Of a stretch of 64,000 nt of DNA, positions 1 to 8,562 are shown one piece after another; within the stretch, counting starts at the first letter, position 1, and each line of letters opens with the position of its first letter. The translations under genes were made by a program, and so were the position numbers. The stretch is from Collinsella sp. (GTDB lineage Bacteria; Actinomycetota; Coriobacteriia; Coriobacteriales; Coriobacteriaceae), in NCBI GenBank assembly GCA_019414515.1, contig DXLX01000023.1, positions 94,709 to 158,708 of the forward strand. Reading direction: 5' to 3'. The notes below the pieces were generated by a model that did not search any database, was not told the DNA's origin, and worked only from the letters and a program-made list of their open reading frames with translations.

Positions 1-1
1 G

Positions 2-1324
2 TTTCACGCCGCCTCGAGTAGTAAGGGGCGGGCTAATTCTGTTGACGCATTGGGCCGCCGTCTGCGTCGCAAGTTTATCCTCGTTGCCATGGGCGCCGTG
101 ACCGTGGTGCTCACGCTCATCATCGCCGGCATCAACATCGTCAATTATTCGCATGTCTGCAAGATGGCCGACGCTCGCCTGGACTATATTCTGGCGGGCA
201 AGGACGGTATCGATTGGGGGGACGAGTCTAAAGCCGAGCCCGCTAATGGCAAGGATGCCGGCGATAGCCAAGCGGGCGTTCGCATCAGACACTTCGAAGG
301 CATGACGGCGGAGTCTCCCTTCGACACGCGCTACTTTACGGTGACGATTGACGCCGGACAGGTTGCCGATGTCAATACGGCCCGCATTGCCGCGGTTGGT
401 GCCAAGCGCGCCGCCAGTATTGCCGCAAGGCTGCATGCCAAGGGCTGGACCTCGGGCTTCTCTGGCAATTATCGTTATACGACCGACGTCCAGGACGACG
501 AGATCACCTATGTGTTCGTGGACTGCTCGCGCGAGCTTGCAAGCTTTCATTCGTTTTTGAGCGCGAGCGTGGCGATCAGTTGCATTGGCTGGCTGGCGGT
601 GCTGGCAATTGTAACGGTCGCGTCGGGTGCCGTGATTCGACCGATGGTCGAGAGCTACAGCAAGCAAAAGCGATTTATTACCGATGCAAGCCACGAGATC
701 AAGACGCCGCTCGCTGTGATCGATGCCGCCAACGAGGTACAGGAGATTGAGAGCGGCGAGAGTGAGTGGACGCAGAGCATTCACGAGCAGGTGGCGCGAC
801 TGACGGCACTTACGGAGCGTCTGGTATTTTTGGCGCGCATGGACGAGGGCTCGGCGGGCTTTACCATGGCGTCGATCGATCTCTCGGAGGCAGTTGACAA
901 GGCAGCCGCGCCGTTTGAATCGGTGGCGGTCTCGCGCGGCAAGCGCCTGTCGATGTCGGTCGCGACCGGCGTGCGCGCTCATGCCGATGCTGCGGCGGTG
1001 ACGCAGGTGGTTGAGTTGCTGCTGGACAATGCCACGCGCTATGCGAGCGAGGGCAGCGTGATCGAGTTGAGTCTGCGCGCCGTTTCGCGCGGTGCGGGCA
1101 AAGGCTCGGCAGAGCTTGTCGTATCGAACGCTGTAGACGAGCTGCCCGAAGGCGACCTGGACCGATTGTTCGACCGCTTCTATCGTGCGGACGTGTCGCG
1201 CAGCTCCAAGACAGGCGGCTCGGGTGTGGGCCTATCCGTGGTGCGTGCCATCGCCGAAGCCCATGGCGGGAGCGCTTCTGTCTGCGGCCACGGTAACCAG
1301 ATCACCTTCACCGTCCGCCTCTAA
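2..1324 (+). CDS. Sensor histidine kinase, 5' end cut by the window edge
   Basis: Membrane histidine kinase of a two-component system. The frame is open to the left edge, and the first in-frame start codon inside the window is TTG at 50 with no well-placed ribosome site, so the true start is probably upstream. A membrane segment (FILVAMGAVTVVLTLIIAG) is followed by an extracytoplasmic sensor region of roughly 120 residues and a second membrane segment. The cytoplasmic part has the HisKA H-box SHEIKTPL with its phosphorylatable histidine, the N-box LLLDNATRY and the G-box GGSGVGLSVVRAIAEAHGG. Another frame that stops at 19-21 could be the tail of the partner response regulator, but only seven codons are visible. 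A palindromic repeat starts just after the stop codon. Confidence 0.88.
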   Translation, partial: FHAASSSKGRANSVDALGRRLRRKFILVAMGAVTVVLTLIIAGINIVNYSHVCKMADARLDYILAGKDGIDWGDESKAEPANGKDAGDSQAGVRIRHFEGMTAESPFDTRYFTVTIDAGQVADVNTARIAAVGAKRAASIAARLHAKGWTSGFSGNYRYTTDVQDDEITYVFVDCSRELASFHSFLSASVAISCIGWLAVLAIVTVASGAVIRPMVESYSKQKRFITDASHEIKTPLAVIDAANEVQEIESGESEWTQSIHEQVARLTALTERLVFLARMDEGSAGFTMASIDLSEAVDKAAAPFESVAVSRGKRLSMSVATGVRAHADAAAVTQVVELLLDNATRYASEGSVIELSLRAVSRGAGKGSAELVVSNAVDELPEGDLDRLFDRFYRADVSRSSKTGGSGVGLSVVRAIAEAHGGSASVCGHGNQITFTVRL

Positions 1325-1326
1325 GA

Positions 1327-1367
1327 CCTGCCAAAAAAGGGACAGGTTTATTTTGGCAGGTTTTATC
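1327..1367 (+). repeat. GGGACAG-loop hairpin repeat, copy A1
   Basis: Imperfect palindrome with arms CCTGCCAAAA and TTTTGGCAGG around a loop containing GGGACAGG, ending TTTTATC. It starts two bases after the TAA of the histidine kinase gene and lies in the same orientation. The stretch from here to the next gene (to 1491) holds only this repeat and the promoter region of the next gene. Confidence 0.85.
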
Positions 1368-1491
1368 TGTGCAGACGGCAGCGGAGGCTGGCGGTGATCG
1401 GCGCCATGAACGCCACCGACCCAAATAAACGCACCTCTAACTGCTAAAATATGGACATCGTTGTTCGGCTCCCGAAGGAAAGGAGACGGTC

Positions 1492-2166
1492 ATGCAGTAC
1501 GAGATCGGCGGAGGGGCTTTCCCGGTTGTTACGTGCAACCTTAGCGACGGCGAATCCATGATCACCGAAAGCGGTGCCATGGTCTGGATGACCCCCAACA
1601 TGGAGATGTCCACCTCGGGCGGTGGCATAGGCAAGATGTTCTCTAAGGCTTTTTCGGGTGAGGCGTTGTTCCAAAACATTTGGACCGCGCACGGCGATGG
1701 CATGATTGCGTTTGGCTCTTGCTTCCCCGGCCGCATTATACCGATCGAGATTGGCCCTGGTAAGAGCTGGATTTTGCAGAAGCGTTCGTTCCTTGCCGCG
1801 GAAAGTGGTGTTGAGCTGAGCATCCACTTTAACAAGAAGGCAAAGACCGGCGTCTTTGGCGGCGAGGGTTTTATCATGCAAAAGCTCACGGGCTCGGGTA
1901 TTGCCTTTGCCGAGATCGACGGCGACCTAGTTGAGTACGAGCTTGCTGCTGGCCAGCAAATGATTGTAGATACCGGCAACGTGGCCGGCTTTGAGGAGAC
2001 GGTGAGCATCGACGCGCAGATGGTCAAGGGCGTCAAAAACATCATGTTTGGCGGTGAAGGCGTGTTCAACACTGTGCTCACCGGTCCGGGGCGCATCTGG
2101 CTGCAGACAATGCCCATTTCCAATCTTGCGGCAGCAGTGGCTTCGATGACCAACAACAATAACTAA
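1492..2166 (+). CDS. AIM24/TIGR00266-family protein
   Basis: A 224-residue protein of the AIM24 family, predicted to form a beta-rich trimeric fold of unknown biochemical role. Glycine-rich strands typical of the family are visible throughout (MQYEIGGGAFPVVTCNL at the N-terminus, GGEGFIMQKLTG and GGEGVFNTVLTGPG later). There is no signal peptide or membrane span, so it is likely cytosolic. The ATG at 1492 follows a strong AAAGGAG site, and a TAAAAT -10-like box lies near 1443. The gene stands alone and ends in a hairpin terminator shared by position with the convergent CLC gene. The function cannot be stated from sequence. Confidence 0.87.
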   Translation: MQYEIGGGAFPVVTCNLSDGESMITESGAMVWMTPNMEMSTSGGGIGKMFSKAFSGEALFQNIWTAHGDGMIAFGSCFPGRIIPIEIGPGKSWILQKRSFLAAESGVELSIHFNKKAKTGVFGGEGFIMQKLTGSGIAFAEIDGDLVEYELAAGQQMIVDTGNVAGFEETVSIDAQMVKGVKNIMFGGEGVFNTVLTGPGRIWLQTMPISNLAAAVASMTNNNN

Positions 2167-2180
2167 TCGTGTATAGGATG

Positions 2181-2218
2181 ACGCGCGCGGCGGGCCCGGC
2201 CTGTCGTGCGCGTTTTTT
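2181..2218 (+). terminator. Intrinsic terminator after the AIM24 gene
   Basis: ACGCGC and GCGCGT pair around a GC-rich interior, followed by a run of six T at 2213-2218. It lies 15 bases after the stop codon. Confidence 0.8.
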
Positions 2219-2235
2219 GGTGGCAAACGCCCTGT

Positions 2236-3495
2236 TTATCGGGTGCGGCTGTGCTCCTGCAGCGCATAGATCGACTTATCCATGTTGAACAGGTAGGCCA
2301 AGACGCAGACAATAAAGAACGTCGGCAGACTGCTAAAGCCAAAGACCTCGCAGCCAATAAAGATGGGCGCGAGCAGCGTATTGGTGGCGCTGCCAAAGAC
2401 GGCGGCGTATCCCAGCGCGGCGCAGAGCTCGACGGGCATGCCGAGAATCCCGGCGAGTACGACACCCAGGCTGGCTCCGATGGAGAACAGCGGCGTCACC
2501 TCGCCACCCTGATATCCTGCGGCAAGCGTGGCGATGGTGAGTACGAATTTGAGCGCCCAGTCCCAAGGCATGATCGACGCCTCACCGTTGTCACCCAGTG
2601 CCGCGGATATCAGGTTGGTGCCAAGGCCGCAGTATCGCCCCTGCCACAGCGCGAACAGAATCGCCGACAGCGCAAGGCCCATAACGGCAACGCGTATGTA
2701 AGGGCTGGGGAGCAGCCGCGCTGCAAGGGTCTTGGCATGGGCAAGGCACCAGGCAAAAGCTCCACCTACCATACCAAACGCGATACCCAACAACGCCAGT
2801 CGTCCAAGACCGGGGAGGTCGAGCGCATACGAGGCGGTAACGGCGACCTCAAACTTCTCGAGCCCCAGAGCGCCGGAGGTCATGCTTGCGGCGAGCGAGG
2901 CTGTAAGCGCGGGAAACAGCGCGCGGTATTCCATGCGTCCTGCGACCAGTACTTCGATCGCAAAGACCGTGGCGGCGAGGGGCGTTCGGAAGAGTCCGGC
3001 AAAGCCGGCGGCCATGCCGATAAGCAAAAACGTGTTGCCGGGTTCTCGGAAAGGTAGACGTCGGCCGATCCAATGCGAGACGGTTGCGCCGATCTGCACG
3101 GCTACGCCTTCGCGTCCCGCGCTGCCGCCAAAGAGATGCGTGGCCCACGTGCTCAGCATAATGAGCGGCACCAGACGCGGGGAGATGGCGTCCTCGCGTC
3201 CGTGACCTACGTCGAATACTAAGCTCATGCCCCGATCGGTGCCTTTGCCCCAGGTGAGGTAGGCAAATACGATGGCCAAGCCCATGAGGGCGAGGAAGGG
3301 AAGGAGCAGTACGATGTGCTCGTCACGGAAGGCGCCGATTGCCAGGAGCACACGACCAAAAAGGGCACTGATGGCGCCAACGATAACGCCGATAGGGATT
3401 CCGACGGCGCCCATGAGCACGAGACCGCTATAGGTGTTGACCAGGCGTTTGATTCTGCTCGAAGCGCTGCTTTCTGACAATTTGCTTTTCGACAC
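2236..3495 (-). CDS. CLC-family anion/proton antiporter, possibly fluoride type
   Basis: A 419-residue polytopic membrane protein of the CLC family. The gating-glutamate motif is present as GGSAGREGVAVQIG. The usual anion-site motif GSGIP near the N-terminal third is absent; the corresponding stretch reads GMSLVFDVGHG. From family knowledge, loss of that serine motif together with GREG followed by a non-proline residue is seen in fluoride exporters (CLC-F) rather than chloride channels, so fluoride export is plausible but not shown. Translation probably starts at GTG 3495, preceded by GAGAG. A TTGACG/TATAAG promoter pair with short spacing lies about 60 bases upstream. I looked for a fluoride riboswitch upstream and saw none. 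Confidence 0.85.
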   Translation of the reverse strand: MSKSKLSESSASSRIKRLVNTYSGLVLMGAVGIPIGVIVGAISALFGRVLLAIGAFRDEHIVLLLPFLALMGLAIVFAYLTWGKGTDRGMSLVFDVGHGREDAISPRLVPLIMLSTWATHLFGGSAGREGVAVQIGATVSHWIGRRLPFREPGNTFLLIGMAAGFAGLFRTPLAATVFAIEVLVAGRMEYRALFPALTASLAASMTSGALGLEKFEVAVTASYALDLPGLGRLALLGIAFGMVGGAFAWCLAHAKTLAARLLPSPYIRVAVMGLALSAILFALWQGRYCGLGTNLISAALGDNGEASIMPWDWALKFVLTIATLAAGYQGGEVTPLFSIGASLGVVLAGILGMPVELCAALGYAAVFGSATNTLLAPIFIGCEVFGFSSLPTFFIVCVLAYLFNMDKSIYALQEHSRTR

Positions 3496-3665
3496 TTGCT
3501 CTCTTGATAGAAAAAGAGCTGGAGTTGCGCATCGTTGAGAGGCTTTCCAGCTTTAGCAAAACAAACTTATAAGATGCGACGGGCCGCGTCAAGATAATTA
3601 CCGGACGGCCTAGGAGGCGGCTGGTTGGCCGGCTTAAAACCTAGCGTGTGAAATGACGCCCCACG

Positions 3666-4304
3666 CTATTCAGCGCGCTTGATAGGATGACGAACCACGG
3701 TCTTAAGTTTCTCCGGTGCGCATTTGCGTGGATCGGAGAGATAGATTTCGTGATGTAAACGGGTGTCTGAGAAGTCGGGAACATAGCCCAGCTCGGTCGT
3801 GTATTCATGCATAGCGTCTACGGTCGCCGGTTCGTTGTCGTAGGGCCCGGTGTGCATGCATTGAACGCAGAGACCCTCGTCAACTTTAAGCAGTTCGACG
3901 GCGGAAAAGTCCAGTTTCTTTTTGGTCGTGGCTTCCGCGACTGCCCAGTCAAAGTCATCTCGGGTGACGAAATCGGGCAGGCGGATGCACGAGATAAAGT
4001 TGAAATTGTCCTTGCGTACATAATCGATGCCGCCGCTCGGGGACTTTTGCCACCAGAAACCCTCGAGCGGCGGTACCACAAAGTCGAAATAGCCCTCGAT
4101 ACTCCTTGAGCCTTTCTTCGACATCTTGACGGTATAGGCGATGCCGTAAAGTAGCGGCAGGGCGTTTTGATACTCGCCACCTTCGGTATTTGGGTCGCCC
4201 TTTCCGCGAACGGCAACGTAGCTCATAGGCGGGACTGTTACGATGCTCGGCTTGCTTGCAGGTTTGTAGAGCTCCTTGCATTCCTTCTTAAAGTCGAACG
4301 CCAT
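3666..4304 (-). CDS. GyrI-like (SbmC-type) small-molecule-binding protein
   Basis: A 212-residue stand-alone GyrI-like domain protein. Recognisable parts are the N-terminal strand IVTVPPMSYVAVRGKGDP, the EYQNALPLLYGIAYTVKM segment and the C-terminal LHHEIYLSDPRK typical of stand-alone family members. Relatives bind diverse small molecules; E. coli GyrI/SbmC protects DNA gyrase and is SOS-induced. The ATG at 4304 is preceded by AGAAAGGCGG. A perfect LexA-type palindrome lies about 60 bases upstream, over the predicted promoter, which supports damage-inducible expression. The substrate is unknown. No neighbouring gene appears to be co-transcribed. Confidence 0.85.
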   Translation of the reverse strand: MAFDFKKECKELYKPASKPSIVTVPPMSYVAVRGKGDPNTEGGEYQNALPLLYGIAYTVKMSKKGSRSIEGYFDFVVPPLEGFWWQKSPSGGIDYVRKDNFNFISCIRLPDFVTRDDFDWAVAEATTKKKLDFSAVELLKVDEGLCVQCMHTGPYDNEPATVDAMHEYTTELGYVPDFSDTRLHHEIYLSDPRKCAPEKLKTVVRHPIKRAE

Positions 4305-4360
4305 GTTGGCCGCCTTTCTGCGTATTGGCCTGCTTAGATAGTTGAATCATATCATAGAAA

Positions 4361-4374
4361 CGAACAGCTGTTCG
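4361..4374. promoter_or_regulatory. LexA/SOS box over the GyrI-like gene promoter
   Basis: Perfect 14-bp palindrome CGAACAGCTGTTCG, matching the Gram-positive SOS consensus CGAAC-N4-GTTCG. Two overlapping TATGAT-like -10 boxes on the minus strand lie at 4346-4356, so the box covers the spacer/-35 region. Confidence 0.75.
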
Positions 4375-4484
4375 AATGATTTGGCTGACAGATTGAGATG
4401 CGTGCGTTGTGTTTGGCGGTCGGCCTGACCCCGTTGATGATTTCTCGGCCTCCCCGGCGCCCTATCTATAGCTGCCGTTTCCCC

Positions 4485-4527
4485 ATATAAAACCTGCCAA
4501 AATAAACCTGTCCCTTTTTGGTAGGTG
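4485..4527 (-). repeat. GGGACAG-loop hairpin repeat, copy A2
   Basis: Minus-strand copy with arms CCTACCAAAA / TTTTGGCAGG and loop GGGACAGG, ending TTTTATATGGGG. Unlike most copies it is not next to a stop codon: it sits about 50 bases upstream of the ABC ATPase gene on the plus strand. Confidence 0.85.
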
Positions 4528-4575
4528 GGAAATGGGTAATACTAAAGAGTTATCCGACCAGATGGGAATTAATCG

Positions 4576-5277
4576 ATGGCCTATATCGAATTCAAAGACG
4601 TCATCAAGGCATACGGCGAGGGCGATGCCCGCATCCACGCGCTCGACGGCGCGAGCTTTACGGTCGAGCGCGGCGAGCTCGCCATCATTTTGGGTGCTTC
4701 GGGTGCCGGCAAGACCACGGCCCTCAACATTCTGGGCGGCATGGACACGGCAACTTCTGGCACCGTGACGGTGGACGGGCGTGACGTGAGCTCTGCCAAC
4801 GAGGCTCAGCTTGTGGAATACCGTCGCGCCGATGTTGGCTTTGTCTTTCAGTTCTACAATCTGGTCCCTAACCTGACGGCGCTTGAGAACGTCGAACTCG
4901 CGGCGCAGATCTGCCCCGATTCGCTCGATGCCGAGCAAACGCTTCGCCAGGTTGGCCTGGGCGACCGCCTCGCTAACTTTCCGGCGCAGCTTTCGGGCGG
5001 CGAGCAGCAGCGCGTATCCATCGCCCGCGCGCTGGCTAAGAACCCCAAGCTGCTTTTGTGCGACGAGCCTACGGGTGCACTCGACTACAAAACCGGCAAG
5101 CAGATCTTGCAGCTGCTACAGGACACTTGCCGCAAGCAAGGCATTACGGTCATCATCATCACCCACAACTCTGCGCTGGCGCCCATGGCCGATCGCCTGA
5201 TCCGCTTTAAGAGCGGCCGCGTGGAGAGCGAGACGATCCAGCAAAATCCTGTGCCTATCGAGACGATCGAGTGGTAG
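4576..5277 (+). CDS. ABC transporter ATPase, MacB/LolD type
   Basis: A 233-residue ATP-binding subunit. Walker A GASGAGKTT, Q-loop in FVFQFYNLVPNLTALENVEL, signature LSGGEQQRVSIARAL and Walker B LLLCDEPTGALD are all intact. LVPNLTALENVELA is typical of the MacB/LolD/FtsE branch, which drives permeases of the FtsX type. The gene is directly followed by such a permease (5283-8048), with no real gap, so the two form one transporter. The substrate cannot be inferred; likely roles are export or mechanotransmission at the membrane (antibiotic, peptide or lipid). Confidence 0.93.
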   Translation: MAYIEFKDVIKAYGEGDARIHALDGASFTVERGELAIILGASGAGKTTALNILGGMDTATSGTVTVDGRDVSSANEAQLVEYRRADVGFVFQFYNLVPNLTALENVELAAQICPDSLDAEQTLRQVGLGDRLANFPAQLSGGEQQRVSIARALAKNPKLLLCDEPTGALDYKTGKQILQLLQDTCRKQGITVIIITHNSALAPMADRLIRFKSGRVESETIQQNPVPIETIEW

Positions 5278-5282
5278 CGCCC

Positions 5283-8048
5283 ATGAATCAGGACCGCCAA
5301 AACAGTCAACGCCGCGACGCGCAGAACACGGAGCGCGAGCAGGATTTTACGACCTACCGTACCGCCCAAAGCTCAAACGATATGGTGCCGACGGTTTTTC
5401 GCCGTGGCATCTACCGCACGATTCGCGGCAGCCTCAAACGCTTCTTGTCTATCGTTGTGATCACCGCGCTTGGCGTGAGCGTGATGTGCGGCCTTAAGGC
5501 GGGCTGCGAGGACCTGTGTGATTCGGTCGACGCCTATTTTGACCAGCAGAATGTCTATGACATCAACGTGCAGTCGACCTATGGTCTGACCGATGACGAT
5601 ATTGCCGCGATCCAAGAGGTCGATGGCGTCGAGACGGCCGAGGGCATCTATACCGAGACCGCCTATACCGCCGTGGGTACGACGCGCGAGCGTGTCGTCG
5701 TACAGAGCCTCTCCAAAGAGAATATTGACCAACCGGTGCTAGTGCGCGGCGAGCTGCCCGAGACTTCGGGCGAAGTGGCAGTGACCTCACGTTTTTTGAA
5801 GGCTTCGGGCAAGAAAATCGGCGATACGGTGAGCTTTGCCGCCAACGATGCGAGCTCGTCGAACCAAAGCGCCAAGGACCAGTTTGCCGATGGGGACTAC
5901 ACCATCACGGCCGAGGTTCTCGATCCTACCGACGTGAGCTCCGACTCGACAGTCAACGCCTTTCGCGCTGCTTCGACTGCGGACTACAAGTTCTACGTGA
6001 GCGAGGATGCCGCGACATCTTCTTCCTACTCCGCTGTCCACGTGGTCGTCGAGGGAGCCAAGAGCCTCAACTCCTATTCGGATGCCTACTCGGCAAAGAT
6101 CAATGAGGTCAAGGGCAATATCGAGAAGATCCGCGAGGAGCGTGAGAAGGCGCGCGCCCAGGAGCTGACGGTCGACACACCGGCGAGCTTGGACGCAGCT
6201 GAGCGTCAGGCGAATATGGTCTTTGGGATCGAGCAGGACAACATCAATCGCATGGCCGAGGGCAGCGACGAGCGTGCGCAGGCGCAAGCCGACCTGGACC
6301 AGCGCCGTGCCGCCGCCGACCAGCAGTTTGCCGATGCCCGCGCCGAGCTCTCTGACCTGGGCGAATGCACCTGGTACATCCAGGACCGCGATAACATCGC
6401 AAGCTACTCGAGCGTGGAGAGCGATAGCTCGTCAATTGAGGCCATTGCCACGGTGTTCCCGTTCATCTTCTTTATCGTCGCCGTGCTCATCAGCCTCACC
6501 ACCGCCACGCGCATGGTCGAGGAGGAGCGCACGCTCATTGGCCTGTACAAGGCGCTCGGCTATTCGCGCGGGCGTATCCTGTCCAAATATGTGGACTACT
6601 CGCTGTGGGCGTGTCTGATCGGTGGCGTGCTCGGCAATATCATCGGATTTGTGGGTCTGCCGCTGTTCTTGTTTACGGTGTTCGACGACATGTACTCGCT
6701 GCCCCAGATGTTGCTTTCGTACGACATCGTGTCATCACTCGTGTCGGTAGCGCTGTTTGCCGTGGGCGTGGTGGGCGCCACGATTATCGCCTGCCGCCAC
6801 GAGATGGCCGAGACCCCAGCCTCGCTCATGCGCCCCAAGGCCCCGCGCGCCGGCTCGCGCATTCTGCTCGAGCGCATCGGCTTTATCTGGCACCGCATGG
6901 GCTTTTTGAACAAGGTCGCTGCACGCAACTTATTCCGCTACAAAAAGCGCGCCTTTATGACCATCTTCGGTATCGCCGGCTGCACGGCGCTCGTGATTTG
7001 CGGTATGGGAATTCGCGACACGTCGGTGGCGCTTTCGCCCAAACAGTACGGGCATATCACGCGCTATGACTTGCTGGCGGTCGCCAATCCCGACGATTTT
7101 TCGCAGACGTGCGCGGCATTGGATGAGCGCAGCACGGCCAATGATTCCAACGTGACGGTGACCTCGACCCTGCCGATTATGACCGACAACGTCACCTTTA
7201 CATTCGGCGGAAAGAGCGAGACCGTGCAGCTGATCGTGGTGCCCGATGACCGCACGAACGACCTGGATGACTACGTGCGCCTAGAGGACGAGTCCAAAGA
7301 ACCGCTCGCCCTGCGTGACGGGGATGTGTATTTGAGCAAGAGCTCTCAGCTGGTGCTGGGGATTCAGCCGGGCGATACGGCACACGTCCAGGATTCGTCG
7401 CTCAATGTTGCCAAGGTCAAAGTCAGCGACATCTCGCTCAACTATCTGGGCAACACGCTTTACATGACGCAGGGCACCTATGAGCGCGCGTTCGGTCGAA
7501 GTGCACGCCTTAACGGCGTCTTTGTGCTGCTTAAGGGTTCGTCGGCCGACCAGATTGCGTTTAGCAAGAATCTTAAGAGTGACGGTTGGCTTACGATTTC
7601 GAGTACGGCCGAGCATTGGGAAAACTATGAGGCGAACTTTACGATTATCAATTCGGTCGTGGTGCTCGTGACCTTTATGGCGGCGTGCCTGTCGTTTGTG
7701 GTGGTGTTTACGCTGTCCAACACGAATATCTCCGAGCGCGAGCGCGAGCTGGCGACCATTAAGGTGCTGGGCTTCCGCCGTGGCGAGGTGCACCACTACG
7801 TCAACAAGGAGACGTTGATCCTCACGGCGATTGGTGCCGCGCTGGGCGTACCGCTGGGTGGTGCGCTGGCCGAGAGCTTTACGTACATCTTGCAGATGCC
7901 GTCATTGTACTTTGACGTCGAAGTCGAGCCGCTGAGCTACGTGCTTGCCGTGGTGCTTTCCTTCGGCTTTACGATCATCGTCAACCTCGCTACCAATCGC
8001 ACCCTCAATAAGATCGACATGGTCGGCGCCCTCAAGAGCGCCGAGTAG
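5283..8048 (+). CDS. FtsX-like ABC permease, large double-FtsX form
   Basis: Membrane partner of the preceding ATPase, 921 residues from the ATG at 5283; a GTG at 5271 overlapping the ATPase stop is a possible earlier start. One membrane span follows the N-terminal 50 residues (RFLSIVVITALGVSVMCG). A large extracytoplasmic region contains a charged coiled-coil segment (EKIREEREKARAQEL). Three spans follow (from FPFIFFIVAVLISLTTATRM), then a second single span near FMTIFGIAGCTALVICGMG, a second extracytoplasmic domain and three C-terminal spans. The FtsX hallmark ERERELATIKVLGFRRGEV is present in the second copy, with EEERTLIGLYKALGYSRGRI in the first. Exporter or signalling function; substrate unknown. 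Confidence 0.92.
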   Translation: MNQDRQNSQRRDAQNTEREQDFTTYRTAQSSNDMVPTVFRRGIYRTIRGSLKRFLSIVVITALGVSVMCGLKAGCEDLCDSVDAYFDQQNVYDINVQSTYGLTDDDIAAIQEVDGVETAEGIYTETAYTAVGTTRERVVVQSLSKENIDQPVLVRGELPETSGEVAVTSRFLKASGKKIGDTVSFAANDASSSNQSAKDQFADGDYTITAEVLDPTDVSSDSTVNAFRAASTADYKFYVSEDAATSSSYSAVHVVVEGAKSLNSYSDAYSAKINEVKGNIEKIREEREKARAQELTVDTPASLDAAERQANMVFGIEQDNINRMAEGSDERAQAQADLDQRRAAADQQFADARAELSDLGECTWYIQDRDNIASYSSVESDSSSIEAIATVFPFIFFIVAVLISLTTATRMVEEERTLIGLYKALGYSRGRILSKYVDYSLWACLIGGVLGNIIGFVGLPLFLFTVFDDMYSLPQMLLSYDIVSSLVSVALFAVGVVGATIIACRHEMAETPASLMRPKAPRAGSRILLERIGFIWHRMGFLNKVAARNLFRYKKRAFMTIFGIAGCTALVICGMGIRDTSVALSPKQYGHITRYDLLAVANPDDFSQTCAALDERSTANDSNVTVTSTLPIMTDNVTFTFGGKSETVQLIVVPDDRTNDLDDYVRLEDESKEPLALRDGDVYLSKSSQLVLGIQPGDTAHVQDSSLNVAKVKVSDISLNYLGNTLYMTQGTYERAFGRSARLNGVFVLLKGSSADQIAFSKNLKSDGWLTISSTAEHWENYEANFTIINSVVVLVTFMAACLSFVVVFTLSNTNISERERELATIKVLGFRRGEVHHYVNKETLILTAIGAALGVPLGGALAESFTYILQMPSLYFDVEVEPLSYVLAVVLSFGFTIIVNLATNRTLNKIDMVGALKSAE

Positions 8049-8088
8049 CCTGCCAAAAAGGGACAGGTTTATTTTGGCAGGTTTTATC
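8049..8088 (+). repeat. GGGACAG-loop hairpin repeat, copy A3
   Basis: Arms CCTGCCAAAA (8049-8058) and TTTTGGCAGG (8072-8081) pair perfectly around loop AGGGACAGGTTTA. It begins on the base directly after the TAG stop of the permease gene. Confidence 0.88.
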
Positions 8089-8132
8089 GGGGCAAACGCC
8101 GGACAACCATTAGGTGGCCCGGCGTTTGCCCC
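8089..8132 (+). terminator. Strong hairpin after the permease gene, poor U-tract
   Basis: GGGGCAAACGCCGG (8089-8102) pairs perfectly with CCGGCGTTTGCCCC (8119-8132). It directly abuts repeat A3. There is no T-run after it, so it may act as a 3'-end stabiliser rather than a classic terminator. Confidence 0.6.
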
Positions 8133-8247
8133 GTCAAACGGGCTTTCCATTTGCCTTTCATTCTATTTGGTTTTCGCTCGCAGGCGTGGATGAGAGACTC
8201 TCTTTGGCCTTCGAGATTGGGCTTGTATGGGTCGTATGCCACAAAAT

Positions 8248-8387
8248 GGGCCTATCTACTACGTTTGCTACCACACCCTCGACCGTGACAAAGATTATGA
8301 AATTAAAACCGCAGGTAGATGGCTTGCCAGTTTTCGGAAAAGGCGGGTATGGTCGGCCCTCTCGAGTTAAACGTAGTAAATAGGCCC
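8248..8387. repeat. Foldback (MITE-like) element, about 140 bp
   Basis: Terminal inverted repeats: GGGCCTATCTACTACGTTTG at 8248-8267 and AAACGTAGTAAATAGGCCC at 8369-8387, with one mismatch over 19 bp. Further partial complementarity continues inward (TCGACCGTGAC against the complement of the GGTCGGCCC side). No open frame of interest lies inside. The gap 8133-8562 holds this element and the hairpin at 8450 and nothing else I can support. Confidence 0.7.
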
Positions 8388-8449
8388 TTTTCTTGGCGCG
8401 CGGTCAGCTCAATGCTAATCTCCGTGCCGGAACTGACCCAGTTGTTTGT

Positions 8450-8519
8450 AAGTTGCGGTGATATACGGACTGTTTGGCGCTTTGGAGCTTCAAAACAGTC
8501 CCTATCTCACCGCAACTTA
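8450..8519. repeat. Palindromic element B, copy 1
   Basis: Left arm AGTTGCGGTGATATACGGAC and right arm GTCCCTATCTCACCGCAACT form a near-perfect stem that continues inward through ACTGTTT/AAACAGT. The outer 14 bases match the element at 16868-16934, so this is a family. Confidence 0.75.
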
Positions 8520-8562
8520 GGAGAAGGGCGGGGGCGGTTGGGTGCTGGTGGGTCGGAGCGTG

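Noticed and set aside
3496..3660. Fluoride riboswitch upstream of the CLC gene.
   Set aside because: Reading the minus strand, I could not find the conserved fluoride-aptamer segments; only a plain promoter-like pair.
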